Assembly: GCF_002105155.1 (NCBI RefSeq) | Contig: NW_019029000.1 | Span: 248,001 to 312,000, forward strand | Length of the DNA stretch: 64,000 bases | Reading direction: 5' to 3' | From: Lobosporangium transversale | Taxonomy: Eukaryota; Mortierellomycota; Mortierellomycetes; Mortierellales; Mortierellaceae | Shown: positions 1-12,652 of the stretch, one piece after another | Position numbering within the stretch: position 1 is the stretch's first letter | How the letters are laid out: every line of letters begins with the position of its first letter | Translations under genes and position numbers: made by a program | Notes under the pieces: model-generated | Told to the model about the DNA's origin: nothing | Databases searched by the model: none | What the model saw: only the letters and a program-made list of their open reading frames with translations

Positions 1-214
1 TCAAAGCAGACTCAGATTGAAGTTGTAGGAAGAAGGAGAAGACAAAGGAGCATTGGACTATTGTGTAGCGGACGGTATGGAAGTATAAAATAGTGTTCAT
101 TCGCGAAAAATCTGATTGCACCTGATGCATGACATAAATGAAGGAGTGTTTTTTGTGACAAAATATAAAAAACACGCATACTTTCCATTTAAAACATTAT
201 GGAACTTTATTAGT

Positions 215-1000
215 CTATAGCACTATTGTTTGGATATCAAGCCTATCACCTTCTGCCAGTCCAATCACTTCAGCCACTTTCCAAAGCAGATCTTTATCAT
301 CGAGTCTGATGGCACCAGAGCGGCCCAAGGCCAAGTATGTACATGAATAGCTGTGCCGGTGGCCTTACTGAATACTCTTGATCATGATTACGGCCGCCTG
401 TAATTATACAACTCATTTGGGACTCAAAATCCTTTGATAGAGATACTAAAATAAATACCTTCGAGGATCTCGCAAGATTTCGGCCAAGGCGATATCCTTA
501 CTTGAGTTGATGGAGAAGGATCCGCAATGATAGAATCCATTAGGTTGAGTGATGAAATATACTATATTTAAACTTTCGAACCAAGAGAAAAGCTTTGGAG
601 CTCAGGCAACTCATTCCTAATGGAGCATTTGCCTACAATCTAAGCAATCCATTGCTTTGCCTATCCGTCTATGATCAGGGTTCTCTGAAGCACCCATTTA
701 TGCTGATATAATAATACCTTTTATTTGCATATAATATGAGACGCCTGCACAGGACAAGCCTAGTTATTCATAAACCAAGATCAACACGAACCAACGAATT
801 GGAACCCTTACTGCGTCAACAATCCTGTGTTTGTCATCTTTCGGACACCAATCTATCGAGCACTATAACTTGGCTGTCGAGAAATATGAAGACTTATTTT
901 ATTTGCCTGGAAATAGGGGTCGTATAGCTGACCATGACGATCAAATGATAACTCGGCTTCGGTACTCATGTTCGTCTTCCTAGTGAAAGGCTATGTGAAG
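215..1000 (-). pseudogene. Decayed unidentified gene
   Basis: On the minus strand several coding-looking stretches follow one another but do not stay in one frame. One segment (about 535-450) reads NGFYHCGSFSINSSKD and continues to a GT donor. A second (about 400-300) reads EYSVRPPAQLFMYILGLG, and a third, in another frame (about 315-215), reads GAIRLDDKDLLWKVAEVIG and runs to a TAG stop at 215-217. The second and third segments overlap in a way that a one-base frameshift would explain. A further piece near 975-880 (MSTEAELSFDRHGQLYDPYF) also ends at a stop. I do not recognise the family. It could instead be a real gene with unusual introns, but the mutually inconsistent frames make a relic more likely. 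Confidence 0.35.
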
Positions 1001-1443
1001 TCGAAAGAAGGCCGACTAGAGCTAATGCTGGTGATGAGTAATCCAACCATATGCTCAGATGCTGCATCTGTAGTTGACTCTGTCTTGACATGTCTTATTG
1101 ATGGGCTCCCTTGAAGGAGGAGACGTACTTGTCATCGAAGAACTCCAGAACTAATGTCAATATGGATACTACTGATAATGATGATGTCGCTCGATATGTC
1201 AACATTGCGTGCCTATTCGCCCACAGTGGTTATGAGTGTTCGAATGTGGGTGCAGGTCCTAACTAAGGTACCGGTTACGGCTGCGGGTAACTCTTGTGAA
1301 CGGTAATCGCTTGACCCCAGTCAGTTATTTTTCTAGACATTTAATCCACATGGTGGTGTTTACACTACGAAAAAACAATTTTATTTTTATTATCATAAAT
1401 ATAACTGCCTCTCACTTCCTAGTTTTTTTTTTTTTTTTGTTAA
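1001..1443. other. Intergenic, no supported gene
   Basis: This stretch separates the decayed gene from the acyltransferase stop codon. Short open frames exist on both strands but none joins into a coherent protein. A T-run lies at about 1422-1438, just downstream of the acyltransferase 3' end. Confidence 0.5.
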
Positions 1444-3228
1444 TCAAGGCCATTTCTCAGTCCAAACACCTCCTTCGATACTGTCTGTCCAGTCTTCCTT
1501 CATTTTCTCTAGGAATGCATCCTTCTCAACATACTTTTGGACAACCCATTCACTCAACTTTTCATCATCTTCAGGCAGATCTTCAATCTTATAACGTTTC
1601 ACATGTACATGAAATTTATATTCGGGTGACAGCTGGGCTGTGTGAACACGCACCAGATCTGGGGGTACGCCAAATCCTTTCGTCTTGTGGTAGTATGCGA
1701 ATGTGAAATCTAGTGGTAGTAAGGCACCGTATAGTAGCGGAACGAGTCGTTAACAATTAATCTGGAGTCAAAATCGATCGTTTTTTCAACATTAATAAAA
1801 AACCTCTGTCGATCCATTACCATAGATACATTTGACATGTGTGCCTCTAAACTTGTTGACACAGGCAATAAAACCCTTTGTTCTAGGCATCATGACATTC
1901 GACAGCAAGGGCAAACCGCGTGAGAGCATGAACTTTTGTGACGCAGCCAACTTGCTGGGTGTCAGACGTGAGCCCTCCAAGAAACTGGCCACCCAGACGG
2001 GAGCCTGGATCTCCAATATCCGCGCAAACATTTTGTTAATCTTGACTTGGTCCTGTTGCCAGTTGCGGTTGATGAACAACATACCCATGATCCACATGCC
2101 CCATCCGTAAAATGGAATCTATGAGCATTATTCATGCAAGCAATGAGTAGTAATAGTAAGAAAAGAGAGAACATTTTTCCAGTTAATACCTTGAGGACAA
2201 AAAAATAAACAAATAGAAACAAAGACCGCAGGATAATTAGCGAAGTCTAAAACTCAAGAAAAGTAATATCAAATGACAACACTGCCAGAAAAAAAAAAAA
2301 AAAAAAGCTTACATATTTGAGCGAGTCTTTGGCAAAGTACTAAAAAAAGGAAATGGGTATCATTAGCGGCTATGCATAAACGTCGCTTTAGGATGGAGAT
2401 ATGACTGCGATATGAAGATCCGTGTCATGATTATTTTACTTACCTTCATGTAATTAACCATGCCTCTCCTGGCAGCAACCGAATGGAACATGTAAAAGTC
2501 AACAAACGACCTGTGATTACCAAAGACAATGGCACTCTCATTGTGCGGAACTTTATCACCCGAGAAAGTTATTGCAGCCTTGTGCCTTCTCTGAATGATT
2601 CACGTTCGGATTAAAAGTATAAGATCGAAGAAAGTTAGGAAAATATTTAATACCCGAAGACCGCACTATCCCAATAGCAGATCTTTCAACTACTATCCGT
2701 GATTAGTATAATCGATCCTGCTACCGTGTTATTCTGTTGCATTGTCCTGTGCTAATAATCAATTGCTTACCTCCATGATCAACTATCAGTTTTTTTACAA
2801 GATCAAAAAACGTAAAATCAGGTTAGTTTCCTTCCCCTGCCCCAGATTCAGCGTCAATCGTCAGATGAAAACATGAACAAACCTGCATGATTTTCCACAT
2901 AGAACCGGCAACACGGGCATTCACCTCAAAGAAGAGACTTTTCGAGAAAGGTCTCAAGAGCAATGAAAACACCTGCACAACATTAAGTAACGAACAGAAG
3001 CTTAAGAAAAAAAAAAAAAAAAAACGTTAACGCTTTCTTCCGAATAAACAACAAGAATAAAGATCTAGTACTATTTTTTTTTTTTTTTTTTTTTTTTTTT
3101 TGGCAATAGCTGAATATGAATGAGAAGAGAAGCTCATCCGACCGACGAGGATGTGATTTCAATGTGTACCTGAACAAAGCGGTTCCGTAGGCCAGGGCCA
3201 TTGCAGGCCGAGTGACAGTCTCGAACAT
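1444..3228 (-). CDS. 1-acyl-sn-glycerol-3-phosphate acyltransferase
   Basis: Transfers a fatty acyl chain to lysophosphatidic acid, giving phosphatidic acid for phospholipid and triacylglycerol synthesis; expected in the ER membrane. Seven exons join in frame: 3228-3170, 3000-2883, 2782-2771 (a 12-base micro-exon), 2590-2444, 2339-2313, 2118-1821 and 1709-1444, giving 308 residues. The acyltransferase motif I variant NHRSFVD lies near residue 88, and the FLEGSRLTPSKL block (motif III, FPEGTR-like, here with Leu) near residue 166, followed by PRTKGF, typical of the AGPAT3/4/5 and plant LPAT2 branch. The N-terminus is hydrophobic (LLNVVQVFSLLLRPF). The start ATG has a good AAACAAATG context. 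It is divergent from the PLD1 gene, whose reaction also yields phosphatidic acid. The family call is firm; the substrate preference is inferred. Confidence 0.9.
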
Positions 3229-4101
3229 TTGTTTAGGCGGGGTGTAAAAAGGGACAGTTGCTGTGTTCAATGATCTGTATTGATTAATTTCAATGAAAGA
3301 AACAATTGGCGATGAATAGGAATAGGAATGAGAAGTAGTATGAACAAGTTCAAGTGAAAAGATGTGGAGAAGGTTTATAAACAAGAAACACACGGCACTA
3401 ATTTTTTTTTTTTTTTTTTTTTTTCTTTTCCTTATTCACTCCACCAAGGCAGCCACGAGAACAACCTTGCAGTTGCAGGGTCTCGGAAGTGGAGGTATGA
3501 AATTGCCTTGAAAACAAATAGATTAAGGGGTAAACAACAGTACGCATGTGGAGCAACACCAGAGAACTTATGAAAATGATTGAGTGGTGCGTGCCTAGTT
3601 AAGCAAATCATCGATCCACCCAATCACTCACACCCGCAGCTCCCACTCTCTTTCTTTCTCTTCTACTTTTCTCAAAAATGAACTCAGTTTACATGCGGTC
3701 TGTGATGCTGAATTAGACTCGAGTGGGCTCAAGCACAGACCATTTTTACTCTTCTTTGTTCGTGTGACAGTTTGAGTGACATGGTGATGATAATGGTGAT
3801 TACATGAATAAAAATAAAAAATAAAAATGGCGGATAAGTCACTGATGTCTGATTACCTATTCCTTGTCTCACTTTCACCTCATTCTTTCTCACTTTTACC
3901 TCACTCTTTCTTCCTTTCTTTGTCCTATCTCTTTCCCTACTCTTGATACCTACACAATTGAGATCCACATTCACATCTATTGCATATTTTGTCCCCTTCA
4001 TTTGCACGTGTGCTATCTGATACCATCGTGGGCTTTCTTCTTTCTACTTTCATATTCATAGAGCACAGTTTTCTAATCTCGAAAATACATCCTTTACAAC
4101 C
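3229..4101. promoter_or_regulatory. Shared divergent promoter, AGPAT and PLD1
   Basis: An 870-base gap between two divergent start codons must hold both promoters. It contains a T-run at about 3403-3424 and a strongly pyrimidine-rich stretch at about 3860-3945. In the latter, a 21-base unit beginning TCTCACTTTCACCTCATTC is followed by a near copy, TCTCACTTTTACCTCACTC. Such CT tracts are common before fungal start codons. No specific factor site can be named. Confidence 0.4.
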
Positions 4102-5236
4102 ATGAACTCAACACAGCACGACCATTCCTCTCCTATTCATCTCTCCGCTCTGACCTCGAGAGAGTCTCAACAGCAGCAGCCACAGCAACAACAAACTATG
4201 CAGTCATTGGCCAAAGTTACAAATGCTAATAAGATCCAGCCATATAGTTCAAATGAAAAGATCCTCGATTTGGACCAGCAAGGTAATAAACAACCAGACC
4301 AGCTTCAACAGCCACAGCCACAACCTCATCAGTTGGAACCACTACAAAGATCTCAGCAGCATGAAGGTAGTGATCCGGAGAAACAGACCATTGAGCCTTC
4401 AGGCAAAAAACTTACGCTCGCCAATCTTGTGGATCGAGTACGTGTTGCTCAACAACAAGAACAACAGCAGCAGCAGCATCAATTGCCTGAGACGCAACAG
4501 GGACAACCTCTCCATCCCTCAACAATTACGAATGATCATCCATCGCATCAGCCTGCTCCCACGCATACCTCAGAGCCAATACACCCTTTAGATCATGGTA
4601 AGAGTTTTTTTTTCTCCCTACCATTTCAGATGATGAAGGTTAACTGGGACTTCAAGATCGATATTAACATGATGGAGATCAGAAAGGGTGACTATATGCA
4701 GAGGGTACTAATCCTCGATAGATAACTACACGTTATTAAATTTTTAAAATCATTTCAGCCGAAATGGCAGAGGATTAAGGATTGACCGGTTGTTTTGATA
4801 TTCTGTCTCTACCCTGCATCGTCTAAGACATCACTAATTTATTTTTAAAAAAAAATTTTGTTGTAATCATTAACAGTAGATTCTTCACATACCAAGCTGA
4901 CGCCACGGAAGCATTCCTCTCGTCCAACCTCGATAGTTCACAATGCATCTGAAGATTCTGACCACCACAAGCACCATCTTCATTTTCAGAGGCGTCGCAG
5001 CGGTGAAAGCCACGGAGATAGAGGGCATTCTGCCCACCTATTCCCAAAGATCTTTAGCAAGGACGGTGTTCGAAATGCTCTAAAGCTGAAAAGTGCTACT
5101 ACTGCCTTTACAAAATCAAGGGACTTAGGTAATGTTGAGATCCCCGTTGCAGCCATAGAAGTAACAGGATCCGCTATCCCTGCACTCTGGCTTCGAAGAG
5201 ATGATAAAGGCCGTCGACCGGTAAGACTTTGTTCCT

Positions 5237-5267
<31 letters not shown>

Positions 5268-7271
5268 GCCTCGGTTTTGGATTCAACGCACTACTTTCTA
5301 TTTTTGCATGAGCAACCACAAAGCCTGTTGAAGGAGCAGGGCTCACAGCCCTTCATTTCCATGAAATGTTAATGTTACGCATTGCTAAAATTGGTTATGA
5401 TTTTTTTTTTTATTAGCCTCCTGTAATCTTCCAGATGCTTAAGGTGCGTTTTTTATTCATTCTGTGTTAAATACGTGGTGATTGAAATACACATTACAAA
5501 TAACTCTAGCACTAATTATCATTCAACCTTCCTTCTTGTAGGTTGCGGTGACTGATTCTAAAATTGAACCCGGTTTGGCTAAACACATTATCTTCCGTGT
5601 TGAACTTCAGTATGGTGATGTTAAATGGGTTATCTGCAGAACTCTATATGAGTTTTATAAGCTCCATCTCATCCTCGCTGCTAAGCGTTTCGAGAACCTC
5701 CCCAGCTTCCCAAACCAGGTGAGAACAAGTTTTCTTTCTTTTTTTTTTTTTTTTTTTTTTTTTTTTGGCACATGTCATGTATTCATCCTATTTTCGTCTT
5801 TTCTTCCTTCTCAAAAATGACATCTTGATTTTCCAACGGAATAAAAAAAAAAAAAAAATACTTGTTTTAGCTCACATATGCCTTCTCAATAGCAAAAGCC
5901 AGTTGGGGTATGGAGGGCCAGGAAAAAATGAACTATATACGTGAAACAAATTTTACTCGACGCCGTGCACTTCAAAACTATCTCTTAGAAGTCCTTCAAA
6001 AGCTCAACTGGACGATTGCGTATGATCTATACGAGTTTCTGGAAATCTCCGCCATGTCATTGACTAAAGATATGGGTTGGAAGGGTAAAGAGGCATATGT
6101 GGACACCAAAGTCACGGATAGTTCGCGTACGATCTGTGGCTTTAAAGGAATTTCGCGCTGGGAAAAGAATTGGGCGATTCTGCGTGATTCTTACATGGCC
6201 TTCTGTTCGAGTGTTGGATCTGAGGAAATGACGGATGTGTTCTTGTTTGATCAAAACTTCTTTGTTGAACAAAAAGGACATTCTCTCGGATTGAATATGC
6301 ATCATATCGAAATTGGAAATATGCATCGAAGGATCGAGATTAAAGGAGATCATAACAGAGAGATATTAGAATGGATGGAGCACTTCAATAAGATGAAGCA
6401 GGCCAGTCCTTGGGTCAGATCTCACCGGTTTGGCAGTTTTGCTCCTCAAAGAGAGAATGCAAAAGTACGATACTATGTCGATGGAAAGGATTACTTCCAT
6501 GCAGTGTCGGATGCGATCATGGCGGCCAAGACAGAAATCTATATCTGTGACTGGTGGCTCTCCCCTGAACTGGTAAATTGGGAGGATTGTGGACGCCAAA
6601 GAGATCAAAAGAGGTAGAGGATGGAAGGGGTATCCAAGCTGACATTTGACTTTATATTACACACACTTTTAGTATCTCCGCCGCCCTCCAGAAAAGAATG
6701 AGGAATTCAGACTGGATCGATTGCTGAAAAAGAAGGCTATGGAAGGCGTCATGATCTACATCGTGGTTTACAAGGAAATTTCGCTTGCCCTATCTCTCGA
6801 TTCTGCGCATACGAAGATCTGGCTCCAAAATCTTCATCCAAATATTCAAGGTAAAGAAAAAAAAGAAAAAAAATGTTCGATATACTTTTTGACCTACAGC
6901 TTAGCTTACAAAAAAATGTTTTCAGTCCAACGCCATCCCGATCATATCAGCGTGAATGCAACACAATTTTGGGCTCATCATGAGGTAGGGATTCCGGACA
7001 TCATAAAAAAATGTTGCCTCGTATTGTTGCTCTCCTTAATAGTATTGACTTTCTTTTATTTTATTCAGAAAATCTGTGTCATTGATTGCCGACTGGCTTT
7101 CATTGGTGGTTTAGATCTTTGTTTTGGGCGTTATGACAGTAGAACACATCAGCTTTCGGATTATCATCCCTCTGGAAAGAGTGTTATTTGGCCTGGCCAG
7201 GATTACTCAAACCCGCGCATCAAGGACTTTGTGAACGGTAATGAACTTGAGGCACTCTTTTTTTCCAAAGG

Positions 7272-7309
<38 letters not shown>

Positions 7310-10300
7310 AAATGTTTCTATTATCATTACTACTTCCACATCTAGTCAAAAAATACAGCACCAATATAATTGAAAGAAAGCTCCTTGCGCGTATGCCATG
7401 GCACGATGTGCACATGAGCATGGTAGGGCAAGTGGCGCGTGATGTCGCTCGCCATTTCGTGCAAAGATGGAACTTTGTGAAAAAAGAAAAGGGCATGAAG
7501 AAATCGCACATGAAATTCTTGGCACCCAAGGGTGAGTTTGTGAGTACACGTAATGAGAGGGGATGGACAGGTTCACAAAAGGTGCAAATATTGAGGAGCA
7601 GCACTCTTTGGTCCCAAGGCGTGAATCTGGAACGCTCTATCCAAGATGCATACTTGAGTAGCATTGAAAATGCAGAGCATTTTATCTACATTGAAAACCA
7701 GTTTTTCGGTAAGTAAAGCAAAGAAAAAAAAAAAAAATAGTCATTGGTGGAATGCAGTGCTTAGCGAAGTTGGCTAAATGATCCTTCACCTCAATTACTT
7801 AGTTACTTTGGCTGCTGAGAATGGCAACGCAAGTATCAAGAACACGATCGGTATTGCGCTGGTAAACCGCATTTTGCGTGCGCACAGAGAGCGTAAAAAA
7901 TTTCGTGTGGTTGTGGTCATGCCACTTATGCCTGCTTTCGAAGCCGATATAATGGCTGGCGATGCGGGTACGCTCCGCAAAATCATGCATTTCCAATACG
8001 TCTCGATCTCCCGTGGCGGGAACTCGGTGTTGGAGCGATTGATCGCTGAAGGGGTCGATCCGGACCAATACATTGGCTTCTTTGGTCTTCGTAGTTTTGA
8101 CAGGATCAAACATGGAAAATTCGATGCAATTGTTGAAGCAGTCAAGGAGGCAGAAATCAAGCAACGGAGGGAGAGAGTGAAGCTCGCACAGGATGGGCAA
8201 CAGCAAGAGCAGCAGCAACCATTACATATGGAAGATAGTGCGAATCAAGATGAAGATGCAGCTGTGAAAGCAGATAGTCTACTGGATGTGGATTCGGTGC
8301 TGACCGACGATGATTTAATAGAAGACAGCTCGCTTGCATCCAAGTTTCTTCTGCAACCGATCCCAAAGGATGAAGAGGCTAAAAGAATTAAGGCTATTGC
8401 AAGCCAACGCAAGGCTCTAGATGAGCAGAGGACATGGGATGAAAGTATAACAAAACATGCTATGAGCCCAGCTACGAAGGAACTCGGATATGTCCCTGCT
8501 ACGACCGAAACTTCATTAGCGGATAAAGAGATCAACGAAGAGATCCAACGTGAAACCATGGAAGCAGAGATTGCTGCTGGAGAGCACAACTTCAGAAGAG
8601 TAGGAGAAAAGGGTCCTAGACTACTGGATGGACTTGGAACCATGATGCATTCAGCAATTGAAAAGATTAAGGGCACTAAACAAGACGGCAACCTGGAGCC
8701 GCTACATCGTCGGGTTGGCCAAAAGCCCAAAGCACAGCGCCTGCGTCACCCGATTCGACACCATCGTCACCATCACCACCACCATCACCACGGCCATAGC
8801 GAACATTCCGACGATGATGATGCGGATTCTGTGGAGTTGGAGCTGGAAGAGTTACGAGAAAAAGGTTTTATACGCGGATATGAGGACTTTGGTAAAGAAG
8901 TTGCGCCTAAACCTGCATGGGACGAGAAAGAGGTCGCTACTCATGAACCCAAATCGACTGTCGAGTCTGCTCCTACTGCCAGCACTACTGAAGTTGGTGA
9001 GCAGATTGGAGCTGGCACCTCTGTCAGTGGTGGTGCATACCCCGCACGTCATCCGAAAGCGGACATACCTGAAGTTAAGGTGGAGAAGCCGATCGTGGAT
9101 GACGAAGTGGATGACTTTGTAACAGAACAACTCTACATCCATAGCAAGTTGATGATTGTTGATGACAGGATTATTATTTGTGGATCAGGTAAAAAAAAAA
9201 AAAAAAAAAAAAAAAACGAATAATAGAAGAAAGGAAGCGAAGGAAAGAAGGAGAGGGTTTATTGAAGGCTGTGAGGACAAAGATTAACCTGAAAAATCTA
9301 TATACATATATTTATTCTCAAATCCCCTTTAGCTAATATCAACGACCGTTCGCAGCTTGGTTACCGTGACTCTGAGATTGCAATAATCATTGAGGATACT
9401 GAGATGGTTAAATCGCGTATGAATGGTGAACCAGTAAGTTATTTATTCACCTTTTTTTTTCGCCTCCTCTCCATACCTTTCACTCTTTCATTGTTAGATA
9501 TCATTATGACTTTAGTTCATTAAGTGTCTTTGGTAACCTGTATTTCCTTTTAATAATACTAATTTAGTATCAAGCTGGTAAGATGGCTCATACTCTTCGC
9601 TGTGATCTTTTCAAGGAGCATCTCGGACTACTGCCCCATGTGGAGCATGATGTTGTGACTAGTGCCTCAGTATTGCCTGTAGATCTAAACGCGCCTGATC
9701 GAGACCCAGAAGAAATGCGTTTAGAGCTTATTCGTAAGGTGAATGAGCAACAGCAACACCAGCAGCAACATCAACAGCAAAATCAAAAAGAAATTCAGTC
9801 TTCATCGGCGACTGGCGCTGGGTTGGACACACTGCTAGAACACTTCAAGAAACCTCAGTATCGCTTCAGTGATGGCGTCGGCCATCTCGAGATCCATGAA
9901 CCCGATGCTGAAGAAAGCGAAGCGATCAAACGCTGGCATCGTGCTGCTGCTGGCGCTGGCGCTGCTGCTGGCGCTGACGCTGCTGCTACTACTGATCCTT
10001 CTGTTGATGAAAATAACAGTGGCTCGGCTGAATATGGGTCCGCTAAAGGGGCTGTTGCTGCTGATCCACATACAGCGGATCGGATTGTTATGGACCCGAT
10101 CCACGACTCGTTTTATGAGGGTTGGTGGAGACGTGTAGCAACTTTGAATACGGAGATCTTCCGAGAAGTCTTTCGATGCGTACCTGATGACACGGTCGAA
10201 ACTTGGGATGAGTATAGAGCGTTTGTCCCCGACCCTAAAAAAGTCCTTACGGGTCATGTGGCCATGGAAGGCGCTACGGTCGAGAAAGTCACTGAGCGAT

Positions 10301-10413
10301 TACAGAAAGTGACGGGGCATTTGGTCGAATTTCCTACAAGATTTTTGTGCAGAGAAAATTTGCTTGGAGGCGTAGTTGAAGGCGCAGTTGTACCAATGGA
10401 GATTTTCACATAG
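4102..10413 (+). CDS. Phospholipase D1 with PX and PH domains
   Basis: Hydrolyses phosphatidylcholine to phosphatidic acid and choline at membranes; relative of yeast Spo14 and animal PLD1. Twelve exons join in frame: 4102-4597, 4880-5220, 5417-5443, 5542-5718, 5871-6572, 6673-6850, 6926-6984, 7069-7237, 7346-7708, 7803-9188, 9333-9433, 9568-10413, giving 1614 residues. Order: Gln-rich N-terminus, PX (about 290-410), PH (about 435-545), then catalytic halves with HKD motif 1 (HHEKICVID, near 660, split by an intron) and HKD motif 2 (HSKLMIVDD, near 1285) followed by GSANINDRS. All catalytic residues are present. Between GLRSF (about 940) and the second HKD lies an insertion of about 320 residues with Gln, acidic and His runs. 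A Gln/Ala-rich stretch also sits near the C-terminus. The exon 10 donor GT runs directly into an A-run. The identification is very secure; small splice choices are less so. Confidence 0.93.
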
Positions 10414-10480
10414 AGGCAAATACCAATATATTTATTTTATTCTCCTTTTTGAGAAAACTCGTGATAGAATTTTGATGAAT

Positions 10481-10522
<42 letters not shown>

Positions 10523-11894
10523 ATGCATACATGTGCAAGATAGATAAGCTCTATGAGAATAGTTTCCTTTTTTTTTCACTTGATTGTTTGCTTGCTTGCT
10601 TGTAGCTGCCTTAGAGTGAAAGAAAAGAAAGGCTTCTAGGAGGTGAACAGTCTCTAGATACTTACTGACAATATTTCGTAGGCGATTGAAACGGTGCCAA
10701 AATACCCAGACTATCCTGAATTGACTCGAGCAATAAAAGAATGTCGTTATTAGGGAAGTATACTTTCTTGTAAATACACTCTACACTTTTTTCTTTTTTT
10801 TTTTTTTTTTTTTTTTTTTTTCTAGAGCGTCGGAGACATCTTGGTGCTGCGCTGGTATAGTTGTTTGAGGAGCTGACGGCAGACAGATTGACAATTCGAC
10901 CTTGCCTTCTACGTTGGACGCGTGGTCCTAAAATTTGATCCGCCCACCTTAAAAAAAAAGCCTATCTCAAAATCCGATTGACCTTCTATACTGATGTTAT
11001 GAAGTTTATGCAGTAATCAAGATAAGTGGCAAAGATGCTAGTATAAGCCTTACTTTCCAAAATGAACTCTACTTTTCTGTTGTATGAGAGCACTACGACA
11101 AGAAAAAAAAAAAAAAAAAAATCCGCAATCCTGATCATTAGGGACTAATGTTGTGAGAAAGACCAACCGTGCCTTGACTCCTTCTCCAGAAGTGTTGTTG
11201 AGGATCTTGGTATTGAAAAAGTAAAATGAGATAAAATATGATAAAAGAAAGGTAATGGCGTATCAGTAAGTCTGTGGAATGATGGTTAAAAAAAAAAGGC
11301 TTTTTGTCGGTGATATTTGAATTGACTTGTTTACTGTTGCAAAGCCAATGCTCAATAGAGCGGAGAGCCTACGACGCGTGTCCTAGAAACTTTTTGCTTT
11401 AGATTTGATTTTAGACTTTGGTTTCAATGGAAGCATAAAATTTTTTTAAGGCTGCAGATTAGTTGTTGAATGCAAGATGTTATATTTTTCTGTGGTTTTT
11501 AATGCACTTGGAACTGATTCGATCATATTTCAGACTCCACAGCTTCACTTTAATAATGAAATAGTAAATAGGGGTTGATTGTCAGGAAATAAAGATGGCA
11601 AACAGATCATCACCCGTATCTAATGCATTTGAGGCTTATTGGTCAATGATGAAGAACGCGATATGATGATTTGTGTATGGTTAAATAATAAGTCGATTTA
11701 TTTACTAAATTTAATGGGGAGGGGGTTGCCTTTGCTGCGATACTTTGGGAGGTACAAAATAATGATAAAATCGATTGGTATTTGACTTTTTTTTTCTAAT
11801 GAAATAATAATCCCGATTTCTTTTTTCCTTTGCTTTATCTATATTTTTGTATATTGTTGCTTCTGCTTTGTTTAGTTTTTGTTTGTTTGTTTGT
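10414..11894. other. Gap with candidate minus-strand exons
   Basis: Lies between the 3' ends of PLD1 and NF-YC. It holds long homopolymers (A-run about 10482-10519, T-run about 10793-10821, A-run about 11102-11120). On the minus strand at about 11215-11175, ILNNTSGEGVKAR ends at a GTTGG donor. It can join, across the A-run, to ALIQQKSRVHFGK (about 11090-11050), which ends at GTAAGG. About 10938-10828 is open in two frames, one reading VEGKVELSICLPSAPQ. I could not make all pieces join in one frame, and I do not recognise the protein. This may be an unannotated gene or a relic. Confidence 0.3.
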
Positions 11895-12610
11895 TTACTG
11901 CCGAGACGAGGGGTCTTGAGGATAGCTAGAAGATCCACTTCTTGAGTGCGTTTGAGACCCTGTGCTTCCTGGTGCTGATACCGTGGGGGGTTGAGCATAT
12001 GCCTGTTGCTGGTATTGCATGTACTGTTGAAATTGGTCCTGTGAGACCTGATAGAAATGAGGGTCAATAGCCTTGAAAATAACGCGAAGTAAACAAATCG
12101 ATAGGTTAGGACATGATGTTGACAAACAATTGGTGGCAAAACATTAAAAGATTGGGGTAAAGACTTTTTTTTTTTTTTTTTTTTTTTTTGGGTTCGATGC
12201 CGTCATTATTGTATTCTTACATGAGGATATCCAGTGAGTCCTCCAGGACCTTGAGGGTAATATTGAGCATATTGTTGTTGGTGTTCGTCATAGACCTCGG
12301 GCTTGTTAAAAAAAAAAAAAAAGTCAGCTCCCATGTAATGTAAGAGCTTACTTTATCCTTTATCCCGTTACTACAGTCATCTCTTTTGTTTACCTCTGGT
12401 GCAGGATCTTCACGATTAGTTGATCGCTTGTTCATCTTGGGCGGCTCTTCTCGAGGAACAATATCGATTAAAAAGTCGAATTGATCCGAACGTGAGACTG
12501 CGCTGGCGACATCGCTTCGTTGCAATGTTCTCCGCTTGTTCTCCTCCGCATGCAGCCACGCCCTCCTTGTGATTTCACAGATGAAGATCTCACAGCTGTG
12601 ACATTACCAG

Positions 12611-12652
<42 letters not shown>

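Noticed and set aside
8245-8730. 161-codon minus-strand ORF within PLD1
   Set aside because: Antisense to the low-complexity insertion of PLD1; Ser/Leu-rich only because of the sense codons.
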